A DNA stretch of 64,000 bases. Source: Vibrio mediterranei. Its GTDB lineage: Bacteria; Pseudomonadota; Gammaproteobacteria; Enterobacterales; Vibrionaceae. A program made the translations under genes and the position numbers. This document shows, one piece after another, positions 1 to 7,645 of the stretch; positions within the stretch are counted from its first letter, which is position 1, and each line of letters begins with the position of its first letter. A model generated the notes under the pieces. That model did not search any database and was not told the origin of the DNA. It saw only the letters and a program-made list of their open reading frames with translations. The DNA lies in the NCBI RefSeq assembly GCF_900088415.1, contig NZ_FLLQ01000007.1, forward strand, positions 124,001 through 188,000, in the 5' to 3' direction.

Positions 1-1629
1 TGATGAGGTGATAGACGAGTCGAAGTGAACCGCTTCGCCGCTGGCTACGCTAACGAGCGTCAGTGCATTAACACCATCAATCGAGAACGTAAACTGATAC
101 GCGGTGCCATGCTCAGTTTCAAATGGGCTATTCTCTCCCCAATATTGGGTGATATGTTGGTCATCAATGGTACCTATAGGGCAATTATCGTAACAAGTTA
201 GCGTAATGGTACCGTTGTTAGGAAGTGCAGCATCACCGCTTTGTGACCCATCAATAAAGGTTTGGACATAGTAAGTTATACTATCCTCTCCATTAAGATA
301 CTTCACCTCTCCGCCGAGCTGCTCAGAATACATATATAGACTGTCGTAATCGCTAAGCGATATTACGATTGGTGTTTCTAGCTGAGTCACACTCGGACCA
401 TTATCCGTCCAAGACAGCTTACCAACTTTCACGAATTGTTGATTGCTATAGTTCACGACCCATTGATCGAAAGAGCTGTCTTGATAGACATCATCATCCC
501 AATAGTTAAAGTCGATCCCAGCTAATTCAGTGAGCGCTAACGAGTTCACTGTGTTCTTTATTAGACGACCCGGTGCTGTCACGATAGTCAGAGTTTCCTG
601 CTGTTCGTCGTTATCTTTCACTACGGTGTCACCATTACTGAACTGATGGCCGCTTTCGGTCCAAAGCCCCCAGTAACCTATAAAACCATAGCTATCGTTA
701 TTACCATTATCCGTAGAGTCATAACGAATAGGAAAACCGCTATTGAGTTCGACCGCAGCTCCTGTCGTTGCGCCAAATAAGTCGTAACGATGAACGTGTG
801 ATGTAAACTCAGTACGACTCAAGCATTGAGTGCCAGTTGCAAAGTCTCCTGACTTGTAAGGCAAATCATCAAAACTACCATTGGTGCTCTGAACTAATAC
901 GCGATTTTCATTAAACGCGAGTGCAAACGTCTGACCTCCACTACCATATTGACCGGAGTATTCCATCCCCGTTAACGCAACACCCGTAGTTTTATCTTCT
1001 GACATGACCACACTGGCACATTGTTTATAGCTTTCGTTACCACCGTGGCTACCCTGCTCATAAAGTGTGAAACCAATTTGGCCATCAAGATCGGAGATAG
1101 TTTGGACTTCACCTCCTCCTGATTGATTGTTTTGGTCAAAATTATCAAAGAAGTCGAAGTTAAAGGTGAAGTCACCAAATGGATTAGCATCAGTAGAGCC
1201 ATTGCGGATTTCCGCTTTGAACTTAATCGCTTGTTCCCCTTCGTCACTTTGTCCCATATCTGGAAGCCATACACTGACGAGTAGCGGGTCTGAGTCAGAC
1301 TCTCGAACAACCGTACTTACCGCCTTCATTAATTGTGTTTGATTACTCGCGCCTGATGATTGTCCGCTATCACCGGATTTATCTTCGTCAAAGCACACCG
1401 ATTCATCAGCTAACACCAAGTAAGGCCCTTGGTTAGCGAACTCGACACTGTTGAACTGCGCCGTAAAACACAGAATGCTGTTCACGAGTTCAATAGGTTC
1501 TAATGCTTCGTTCCAGACATGTGTACGCTGCTCTGCGAGCGTATAGTCTGTACCCGCGTCGTTGTATGCGGCTTGAATAGTGACAGGAGCTAGCGCCAAG
1601 GCAAGTGGAATTAGTTTAGTCGTTTTCAT
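1..1629 (-). CDS. Large secreted protein of unknown function (3' end outside window)
   Basis: The minus-strand frame is open from an ATG at 1629 to the window edge (543 codons, no stop), so the C-terminus is missing. The N-terminus reads MKTTKLIPLALALAPVTIQA followed by AYND, a convincing Sec signal peptide with cleavage after QAA or QA. The mature part is acidic and rich in Gly, Ser, Asn, Asp and Thr, with scattered Cys residues (ILCF, ESVCFDED, YKQCAS, GTQCLS, LTCYDNC), as in disulfide-bonded exported or surface proteins. I recognise no domain. The start overlaps the end of the upstream lipoprotein gene by 14 bp, so the two are probably translationally coupled. Function unknown; an outer-membrane or extracellular location is inferred only from the signal peptide and composition. 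Confidence 0.8.
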   Translation of the reverse strand, partial: MKTTKLIPLALALAPVTIQAAYNDAGTDYTLAEQRTHVWNEALEPIELVNSILCFTAQFNSVEFANQGPYLVLADESVCFDEDKSGDSGQSSGASNQTQLMKAVSTVVRESDSDPLLVSVWLPDMGQSDEGEQAIKFKAEIRNGSTDANPFGDFTFNFDFFDNFDQNNQSGGGEVQTISDLDGQIGFTLYEQGSHGGNESYKQCASVVMSEDKTTGVALTGMEYSGQYGSGGQTFALAFNENRVLVQSTNGSFDDLPYKSGDFATGTQCLSRTEFTSHVHRYDLFGATTGAAVELNSGFPIRYDSTDNGNNDSYGFIGYWGLWTESGHQFSNGDTVVKDNDEQQETLTIVTAPGRLIKNTVNSLALTELAGIDFNYWDDDVYQDSSFDQWVVNYSNQQFVKVGKLSWTDNGPSVTQLETPIVISLSDYDSLYMYSEQLGGEVKYLNGEDSITYYVQTFIDGSQSGDAALPNNGTITLTCYDNCPIGTIDDQHITQYWGENSPFETEHGTAYQFTFSIDGVNALTLVSVASGEAVHFDSSITSS

Positions 1630-1792
1630 TGGTCACTACCTCCAATTGTTCAGGCAGCGAAAGCTGAGATGTCGGAATGGTTTGAGTCTGTGTCTGATTA
1701 CCTGAGCTGGAGTCTCCCCCACTTCCATTACAACCGAAGAGTAGTCCTAGGACAAAGGTAGCGATTACTGCTTGGATATGAAGTCGTTTCAT
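1616..1792 (-). CDS. Small lipoprotein, 58 aa
   Basis: This short reading frame starts at ATG 1792 behind a strong Shine-Dalgarno (AAGGAGGAGAT directly upstream). It encodes 58 residues. The N-terminus (MKRLHIQAVIATFVLGLLFG then C) is a lipoprotein signal with a lipobox ending LFG-C, Cys21 being the lipidated residue. The mature part (about 38 residues) is low-complexity Gly/Ser/Asn/Gln/Thr and ends acidic. It overlaps the start of the large secreted-protein gene by 14 bp, which suggests coupling and possibly a functional pair. I do not recognise a family; the small size and disordered composition suit an anchoring or accessory lipoprotein, but that is inference. Confidence 0.72.
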   Translation of the reverse strand: MKRLHIQAVIATFVLGLLFGCNGSGGDSSSGNQTQTQTIPTSQLSLPEQLEVVTNEND

Positions 1793-1842
1793 ATCTCCTC
1801 CTTGTAATTCAACTTACGAACGTAATTCGCGCCAACTAACCT

Positions 1843-1865
1843 TATTTATAATGTGGTTATAAATA
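1843..1865. promoter_or_regulatory. 9-bp inverted repeat upstream of the lipoprotein gene
   Basis: TATTTATAA, 5-bp spacer, TTATAAATA: perfect arms. It lies 51 bp upstream of the lipoprotein start on the minus strand, a normal operator or promoter position. AT-rich dyads arise by chance more easily than GC-rich ones, so an operator role is only a suggestion. Confidence 0.35.
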
Positions 1866-1927
1866 CCCTAGGATAATGAAAACATAAGTTTATAGAACAA
1901 AATCCCATATACATATGGCATTTGCTT

Positions 1928-1954
1928 ATAAACCATACAATTTACATGGTTTAT
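1928..1954. promoter_or_regulatory. 9-bp inverted repeat in the nirB/lipoprotein intergenic region
   Basis: ATAAACCAT, 9-bp spacer, ATGGTTTAT: perfect 9-bp arms between two divergent genes. It could be an operator for either side. The 426-bp gap 1793-2218 holds this dyad, the one at 1843-1865 and the FNR-type site at 2140-2153; I see no further gene in it. Confidence 0.35.
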
Positions 1955-2139
1955 GTAGGTAAATTACAATATATGTAAAAACAGCACTATTGTATGACAA
2001 ATATATCTATGCTAATCTGCGTTCACCCTTGAGGCAAAACGATTGCTATGCTTTTCCCCTATAAATAGCTTCTTCTACTATTAACTTGTTGATTAGTTAA
2101 TCACCCCACCTACCACTTTAGAGTAGTTTAAAAGTGTAA

Positions 2140-2153
2140 TTGATTTACATCAT
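2140..2153 (+). promoter_or_regulatory. FNR-type site in the nirB promoter
   Basis: TTGATTTACATCAT matches the FNR consensus TTGAT-N4-ATCAA except for the last base. If it acts from about -41.5 (class II), transcription would start near 2188, with TTTAACAAT in the -10 area, 31 bp before the nirB ATG. A heptamer TACCACT at 2111-2117 fits the NarL/NarP consensus TACYNMT and lies just upstream. FNR plus NarL/NarP control of nirB is established in Escherichia coli; its operation here is inferred. Confidence 0.65.
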
Positions 2154-2218
2154 GTTTTAATTTTCTTTCACATTTAACAATGCTCGAAGATTCGAAGAAC
2201 TAACACTTAGGTATTAAT

Positions 2219-4777
2219 ATGAGCAAGATGAAGCTTGTCGTGATAGGAAACGGCATGGTTGGTCATCGTTATCTCGAGGACTTAGTCGAGAAAACCGATA
2301 TGGCTAACTATGACGTCACCGTTTTCTGCGAAGAACCACGCGTCGCTTATGACCGCGTCCACCTCTCCTCTTACTTTTCACACCACACTGCAGACGAACT
2401 TTCCCTAGTTAAAGAAGGTTTCTACGAAAAGCACGGCATCAATGTCCTTATTGGTGAACGCGCAATCAACGTTAACCGCGAAAACAAAATCGTTTATTCA
2501 AGTACTGGTCGTGAAATTAAGTACGACAAGCTTATTCTCGCAACAGGCTCCTACCCATTTGTACCACCTATTAAAGGTAACGAGAGCAAAGACTGTTTTG
2601 TTTATCGTACTATCGAAGACCTAAAAGCTATTGAAGCAACGGCGAAAAAGAGTAAACGCGGCGTTGTTGTTGGTGGCGGTCTACTTGGTTTAGAAGCAGC
2701 CGGAGCACTTAAAGCACTGGGCGTCGAGACACACGTTGTGGAATTCGCTCCAGTATTAATGGCGGAACAGTTAGACCTTCAAGGTGGTTTGCAACTTCGC
2801 AACAAGATTGAACGTATGGGCGTTCAGGTTCACACAAGCAAAAATACACTTGAAATCAAAGCCGAGGGTAATGAAGCCCGCAACACTATGGTGTTTGCTG
2901 ACGGTACTGATCTTGAAGTAGATTTCATCGTGTTCTCTGCGGGTATCCGTCCACAAGACAAACTTGCTCGTCAGATGGGCTTAGGTGTTGCACCTCGTGG
3001 CGGTATCGAAATTAACAACTTCGCTCAAACTACTGACCAAGATATTTATGCGATTGGTGAGTGCGCTTCGTGGAACCGTACTTTCTACGGGTTAGTTGCT
3101 CCTGGTTATAAAATGGCGACAGTTGCTGTTGACCACTTGGTAGGTAACGACAGTCAGTTTGAAGGCGCAGATATGAGCGCTAAGTTAAAGCTACTTGGCG
3201 TAAAAGTGGGCTCTATTGGCGATGCAAATGGCCGTACTCCTGGTTGTAAGAGCTTCGTATACCAAAACGAAGAACAGGAAGTTTACAAGCGTTTGATTGT
3301 TTCTGAAGATGGCAAGAAGTTGCTTGGTGCTGTAATGGTTGGCGATACTTCTGATTACGGCGATCTACTTCAGCTTAAGCTCAATGAAATCGAACTTCCA
3401 GAGCACCCTGATACTTTGATTCTACCTGCGCATGCTGGTGCTGAAAAGCCGACACTAGGTGCAGATTCTCTACCTGAATCAGCCGTTATCTGTTCTTGTT
3501 TTGATGTCACTAAAGGCAAGATTGCACAAGCTGTTGCTGACGGTCACCACACGATTGGCGATATTAAAGCAGTGACTGGCGCAGGTACGGGCTGTGGCGG
3601 TTGTATCCCTCTTGTTACCTCGGTCCTTAATGCTGAACTAGCAAAATCAGGCATCGAAGTTAAAAACGACGTTTGTGAACACTTTGCTTACTCTCGCCAA
3701 GAGCTGTTCCACTTAATTCGTATCGAAGAAATCAAGACGTTCGAAGAACTACTTGAGAAACACGGTAAAGGTTACGGCTGTGAAGTGTGTAAACCTCTTG
3801 CAGGCTCTATTTTAGCGTCTTGCTGGGGCGAGCATATTCTTAAGCCTGAGCTTGTGAAACTGCACGATACCAACGACAACTTCCTAGGTAACATTCAAAA
3901 AGACGGTACTTACTCTGTCATTCCTCGTATGGCGGGTGGTGAAGTTACTCCTGAAGCACTGAAAGTGCTTGCTGAAGTGGCAGCAGAGTACAGCTTATAT
4001 ACCAAAGTCACGGGTGCTCAACGTATTGGTCTATTTGGTGCGCAAAAAGACGACCTTCCTGCTATCTGGAAAAAACTGATTGCGGCTGGCTACGAGACTG
4101 GTCAAGCGTATGCCAAAGCACTTCGCATGGCCAAGACTTGCGTGGGTTCAACATGGTGTCGTTATGGTGTTCAAGATTCTGTTGGCCTGGGGTCACGCAT
4201 CGAGAACCGTTACAAAGGTATTCGTACTCCTCATAAGATGAAGTTTGGCGTTTCTGGCTGTACTCGTGAGTGTGCTGAGGCTCAAGGTAAAGACTTGGGT
4301 ATTATCGCGACGGATGCTGGCTGGAACATGTATGTATGTGGTAACGGTGGTATGAAGCCACGTCACGCAGACCTACTGGCTTCTGACTTAGATGAAGCAA
4401 CGCTAATTCAATATATCGACCGTTTCATGATGTTCTATATCCGTACTGCTGCACCGCTACAACGTACTTCAGTTTGGATGGAAAACATGGAAGGCGGCGT
4501 CGACTATCTACGTGAGGTGATCGTTGATAACAAACTTGGCATCAACGAACAGTTAGAAGCCGATGTACAGCGTCTAGTGGGTGACTACAGCTGCGAATGG
4601 AAGAACACAATTGAAGATGAGTCTCAGCTTAAACGCTTCTCTCACTTCATCAACAGCGATCTTCGCGATGACAATGTTGTTTTCGTTCAAGAGCGTGAGC
4701 AACACCGTCCAGCGACATTTACAGAGAAACACCCAGAAGCTAAAGGTGACATCCTACACGTTGAGTTGGAGAAGTAA
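2219..4777 (+). CDS. nirB: NADH-dependent nitrite reductase, large subunit
   Basis: 852 residues, the usual NirB length. It reduces nitrite to ammonium in the cytoplasm with NADH. Domains in order: FAD/NAD(P) oxidoreductase with GNGMVG at 10-15 and a second nucleotide fold, VVVGGGLLGLEAAG, near 150; a BFD-like [2Fe-2S] region (CSC and GAGTGCGGC, roughly 425-460); then the ferredoxin-like/siroheme half. The siroheme-4Fe4S ligands are visible as C-x5-C at 641/647 and C-x3-C at 681/685. It is first in nirB-nirD-nirC, 2 bp before nirD. The gene's SD is weak, but the ATG is fixed by homology. Expression is probably anaerobic and nitrite/nitrate-responsive through the site at 2140-2153. Confidence 0.97.
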   Translation: MSKMKLVVIGNGMVGHRYLEDLVEKTDMANYDVTVFCEEPRVAYDRVHLSSYFSHHTADELSLVKEGFYEKHGINVLIGERAINVNRENKIVYSSTGREIKYDKLILATGSYPFVPPIKGNESKDCFVYRTIEDLKAIEATAKKSKRGVVVGGGLLGLEAAGALKALGVETHVVEFAPVLMAEQLDLQGGLQLRNKIERMGVQVHTSKNTLEIKAEGNEARNTMVFADGTDLEVDFIVFSAGIRPQDKLARQMGLGVAPRGGIEINNFAQTTDQDIYAIGECASWNRTFYGLVAPGYKMATVAVDHLVGNDSQFEGADMSAKLKLLGVKVGSIGDANGRTPGCKSFVYQNEEQEVYKRLIVSEDGKKLLGAVMVGDTSDYGDLLQLKLNEIELPEHPDTLILPAHAGAEKPTLGADSLPESAVICSCFDVTKGKIAQAVADGHHTIGDIKAVTGAGTGCGGCIPLVTSVLNAELAKSGIEVKNDVCEHFAYSRQELFHLIRIEEIKTFEELLEKHGKGYGCEVCKPLAGSILASCWGEHILKPELVKLHDTNDNFLGNIQKDGTYSVIPRMAGGEVTPEALKVLAEVAAEYSLYTKVTGAQRIGLFGAQKDDLPAIWKKLIAAGYETGQAYAKALRMAKTCVGSTWCRYGVQDSVGLGSRIENRYKGIRTPHKMKFGVSGCTRECAEAQGKDLGIIATDAGWNMYVCGNGGMKPRHADLLASDLDEATLIQYIDRFMMFYIRTAAPLQRTSVWMENMEGGVDYLREVIVDNKLGINEQLEADVQRLVGDYSCEWKNTIEDESQLKRFSHFINSDLRDDNVVFVQEREQHRPATFTEKHPEAKGDILHVELEK

Positions 4778-4779
4778 TC

Positions 4780-5103
4780 ATGGCATTTCAAAAAGTATGT
4801 GATATCCAAGACATCATCCCTGGCACTGGCGTATGTGCATTGGTGGATGGCAAACAGGTTGCTATTTTCCGCCCAACGGCCGCTGAAGAAGTGATGGCGA
4901 TCAGCAACATGGACCCGTTCTACCAATCTAACGTGCTATCACGTGGATTAATTGTTGAGCACCAAGGCGAGCTTTGGGTAGCAAGCCCTCTTAAGAAACA
5001 ACGCTTTAACCTAGCAACAGGTACTTGTATGGAAGATGAGCGCTTTAGCGTGAAAGCATACAAAACTCGTATTGCCAAAGGTGCAGTAGAAGTTTCGGCG
5101 TAA
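4780..5103 (+). CDS. nirD: Nitrite reductase small subunit
   Basis: 107 residues, the usual NirD size. It has a Rieske-like fold and pairs with NirB. The CxH...CxxH cluster ligands of true Rieske proteins are absent (the region reads NMDPFYQSNVLSRG, and the only later Cys is in GTCMED), as in the non-cluster NirD family, so the role is structural within the NirBD enzyme. It follows nirB by 2 bp, so the two are cotranscribed and probably made in stoichiometric amounts. Confidence 0.95.
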   Translation: MAFQKVCDIQDIIPGTGVCALVDGKQVAIFRPTAAEEVMAISNMDPFYQSNVLSRGLIVEHQGELWVASPLKKQRFNLATGTCMEDERFSVKAYKTRIAKGAVEVSA

Positions 5104-5113
5104 GCCAAGAGAC

Positions 5114-5159
5114 TGAATAGCCTATAGGGGTTAGAAACCTTAGCCCCTATCACTATTCA
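5114..5159 (+). promoter_or_regulatory. Two-part hairpin between nirD and nirC
   Basis: TGAATAG (5114-5120) pairs with CTATTCA (5153-5159), and inside it ATAGGGG (5124-5130) pairs with CCCCTAT (5144-5150), leaving a 13-nt loop. There is no immediate U-tract, so it looks more like an mRNA-stabilising or partial-termination element separating nirBD from nirC than a full terminator. Confidence 0.5.
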
Positions 5160-5200
5160 ATCTTAACTTTTTAACTTTAACTTTTAATAGGTACAATTCT

Positions 5201-6061
5201 ATGTCTGCTGATTTTAAACCTGCGCAGTTTGTGCAAACCATGATCGACGTTGGCGAAGCGAAAACAAAAACAAGCACTCGCGACCTCCTCCTTCGTGGCA
5301 CAATGGCCGGTATCATCCTGTCTTTAGCGGTAGTTGTTGCAATCACAACAATCGTCCAAACGGGTATCGGTATCGTAGGCGCACTCGTCTTCCCTGTTGG
5401 CTTCGTTATTCTAAGTGTGATGGGCTATGACCTTGTAACGGGTGTATTCGGTCTTGCGCCATTGGCTAAATTTGCTAACCGTCCGGGTATTACTTGGAAC
5501 CGTATTTTCCGTTGTTGGGGCCTCGTAGGTTTGGGCAACCTAATTGGTTCTCTTATCGTTGCTTACCTTGTAGCAGTTTCACTAACTGGTAACTTCTCTC
5601 TGGAACTTAATGCGGTTGCTAAAAAGTTTGTAGCGGTATCGACAGCTCGTAGCCTTGGTTTTGAGAACATGGGCATGGACGGATGGATCACCTGTTTCGT
5701 ACGCGGTATCTTCTGTAACCTTATGGTATGTCTTGGCGTTATCGGCAACATGACAGCACGTTCTGTATCAGGTCGTGTGGCGATGATGTGGTTCCCTATC
5801 TTCATCTTCTTCGCACTAGTATTTGAGCATACTGTGGTAAACATGTTCCTATTCCCACTAGGTATGATTCTTGGTGCTGATTTTGGTATTGCAACTTGGT
5901 TGAACTTCAACCTAATCCCTACCATTCTTGGTAACATCGTTGGCGGTCTTATCATGACTTGTCTCCCGCTTTACCTAACTCACGCTAAAACTGCACCATC
6001 TCTAGATGCACAAGCAGACGCAGAAGTGTCAGTGAACGCTGAACCAGCACTGAGCAAATAA
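5201..6061 (+). CDS. nirC: Formate/nitrite transporter family channel (NirC-like)
   Basis: 286 residues, a polytopic inner-membrane protein of the FocA/NirC (FNT) family. Six hydrophobic spans can be picked out (e.g. GIILSLAVVVAITTIV near 30-45 and LVGLGNLIGSLIVAYLVAVS near 110-130). Location directly after nirBD indicates nitrite import for the reductase. It is 97 bp downstream of nirD, across a hairpin. The C-terminus is polar and Ala-rich. Sequence alone cannot exclude some formate transport, but the neighbours favour nitrite. Confidence 0.9.
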   Translation: MSADFKPAQFVQTMIDVGEAKTKTSTRDLLLRGTMAGIILSLAVVVAITTIVQTGIGIVGALVFPVGFVILSVMGYDLVTGVFGLAPLAKFANRPGITWNRIFRCWGLVGLGNLIGSLIVAYLVAVSLTGNFSLELNAVAKKFVAVSTARSLGFENMGMDGWITCFVRGIFCNLMVCLGVIGNMTARSVSGRVAMMWFPIFIFFALVFEHTVVNMFLFPLGMILGADFGIATWLNFNLIPTILGNIVGGLIMTCLPLYLTHAKTAPSLDAQADAEVSVNAEPALSK

Positions 6062-6069
6062 GCTTATTG

Positions 6070-6092
6070 GGCCTCGTACTATGTGCGAGGCC
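6070..6092 (+). terminator. Hairpin downstream of nirC
   Basis: GGCCTCG (6070-6076) pairs with CGAGGCC (6086-6092), and the stem can extend inward (TAC/GTG). Only a short T-rich stretch (TTGTTG) follows, so it is a partial or weak terminator 9 bp after the nirC stop. Confidence 0.6.
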
Positions 6093-6187
6093 TTGTTGAT
6101 AGCTTCTTTGGCTATAAACAGTATTAACTTTGCCATTATCTGAGTTTTACTTTTTATATCCAAAATTTGAAATTGATAGGCATAACT

Positions 6188-6940
6188 ATGACCACTCATC
6201 AAACATCTTTAAACACTGGCTTCGTTTCTCTAGTCGGTGCAGGGCCAGGAGACCCTGATTTGTTGACAGTGAAAGGATATCGCGTAATTCAATCGGCTGA
6301 TGTTGTCGTTTTCGACCGTTTAGTCTCTAAAGAAATTCTTGCACTTGCCAAACCTGATGCTGAGATGATTTATGTGGGCAAAAAGCTCGATTACCACTGT
6401 GTGCCTCAAGATCAAATCAACCAGATATTAGTTGAACAAGCACAGTTAGGGCTCAAAGTGGTGCGCCTCAAAGGCGGCGACTCCTTCATATTTGGTCGTG
6501 GCGGCGAGGAGCTGGAAACACTGGCAGAAAATGGCATTAGTTTTGAAGTGGTTCCAGGAATTACCGCAGCGGCTGGTGCCACAGCCTATGCTGGCATCCC
6601 TCTCACCCACCGCGACCACGCTCAAAGCGTACAGTTTATTACCGGACATGTTCAAAAGGACGGTCGAGAAATTGAGTGGAGTTCACTGGCTCAATCAAAC
6701 AATACACTTGTGTTCTACATGGGTCTGAAGCAAAGCGGCCGTATCACTGATAAACTAATTACCCATGGTCTTGACGAAAATACGCCGTGCGCAGTGATTG
6801 AAAACGGTACACGCAAAGAACAGCGCGTTTTCCAAGGGCCACTTAACACGCTGCCTACAATGGCAAGTGAGGCTGAAAGTCCTGCATTGATCGTGGTTGG
6901 AAGTGTTACGCAACTGCATGATAAGTTGAAATGGTTCTGA
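6188..6940 (+). CDS. cobA: Uroporphyrinogen-III C-methyltransferase
   Basis: 250 residues from ATG 6188. An in-frame TTG at 6167 would add seven residues, but the ATG has an AGG-type SD and fits the family better. It methylates uroporphyrinogen III at C-2 and C-7 with S-adenosylmethionine to give precorrin-2, the first committed step to siroheme. Motifs seen: GAGPGDPDLLT at the N-terminus, RLKGGDSFIFGRGGEE in the middle, and the later GMP-type loop (FYMGLKQ). Its place behind nirBDC matches the siroheme demand of NirB. It lacks the CysG oxidase/ferrochelatase half, so those steps must be encoded elsewhere. Confidence 0.95.
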   Translation: MTTHQTSLNTGFVSLVGAGPGDPDLLTVKGYRVIQSADVVVFDRLVSKEILALAKPDAEMIYVGKKLDYHCVPQDQINQILVEQAQLGLKVVRLKGGDSFIFGRGGEELETLAENGISFEVVPGITAAAGATAYAGIPLTHRDHAQSVQFITGHVQKDGREIEWSSLAQSNNTLVFYMGLKQSGRITDKLITHGLDENTPCAVIENGTRKEQRVFQGPLNTLPTMASEAESPALIVVGSVTQLHDKLKWF

Positions 6941-6947
6941 TATAAAA

Positions 6948-6971
6948 AAGCCCAGCTATCTCGCTGGGCTT
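6948..6971. terminator. Bidirectional terminator between cobA and the first tad locus
   Basis: AAGCCCAGC, 6-nt loop, GCTGGGCTT, flanked by A-rich sequence on the left and TTTATTTATT on the right. It can end cobA transcripts (plus) and tad-locus-1 transcripts (minus). Confidence 0.9.
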
Positions 6972-6974
6972 TAT

Positions 6975-7640
6975 TTATTGATTATCTACTTTCGAGTCCA
7001 ACGGTATATAAACATCAGAACGTCGATTTTGAGATCGCCCATCCGCTGTTTTATTCGAAGCTAATGGCTCAGATTCACCAAATGTTTTTAACGTTGTATT
7101 CTCTTTCCTCACCCCGTTACTGGCTAGTTCATTAGCCGTTGCCGTTGCACGTCTCATTCCCAATGCTTGGTTGTACTCATCAGAACCTACCCAGTCTGTA
7201 TGCCCTTCTACAGTCACCTCAAAATTGTTAGCCGCTAACTGCTTGGCGACTCCAGTTAAGGTTTTGTGAGCCAAAGGCGTGAGATTGTATTTATCAAAGG
7301 CAAAATGTACCCGCGCAACCAAGTATCCCTTTTCAGTCGGTTCACCAAACTTAGCAATGCCCAAATTCGATATGTAAGTCAAACATTCCTCGGGATTGGT
7401 AATGAGTGCAGACATCTTAAGTAACTGCCATTTAAGCTCATCATCCGTGCTGGTTTCCGTTACCTGCATATAACCTTGTCGATGTGTTCCCACACCTTCG
7501 ATATCACCAATGGTTATATTATGTGAATACTCATAGTGCTTAGCTCCACAATACTCTGTAATGTGAGCACTTTCTTCATTAGCGACGGCATTGAAACTGC
7601 TAACGACTGCGATTGCTAGTATAGCTTGTAATTTCGACAT
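6975..7640 (-). CDS. OmpA-family peptidoglycan-binding protein of tad locus 1
   Basis: 221 residues from ATG 7640 (GGGTGATT upstream resembles the extended SD; a GTG at 7649 overlapping the tadG stop is the alternative). A Sec signal peptide ends near NAVA. The C-terminal half is an OmpA-like domain: HFAFDKYNLTPLAHKTL, then EGHTDWVGSDEYNQALGMRR with the Asp and Arg that bind diaminopimelate, then GRSQNRRSDVYI. It probably anchors the Tad machinery to peptidoglycan at the outer membrane. It is last in locus 1 and is paralogous to 22154-22807. Confidence 0.88.
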   Translation of the reverse strand: MSKLQAILAIAVVSSFNAVANEESAHITEYCGAKHYEYSHNITIGDIEGVGTHRQGYMQVTETSTDDELKWQLLKMSALITNPEECLTYISNLGIAKFGEPTEKGYLVARVHFAFDKYNLTPLAHKTLTGVAKQLAANNFEVTVEGHTDWVGSDEYNQALGMRRATATANELASNGVRKENTTLKTFGESEPLASNKTADGRSQNRRSDVYIPLDSKVDNQ

Positions 7641-7645
7641 CCTAA

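Noticed and set aside
972..1310. 112-codon minus-strand frame overlapping the secreted-protein gene
   Set aside because: It lies out of frame inside the longer signal-peptide gene and has no SD or recognisable product, so it is a shadow frame.
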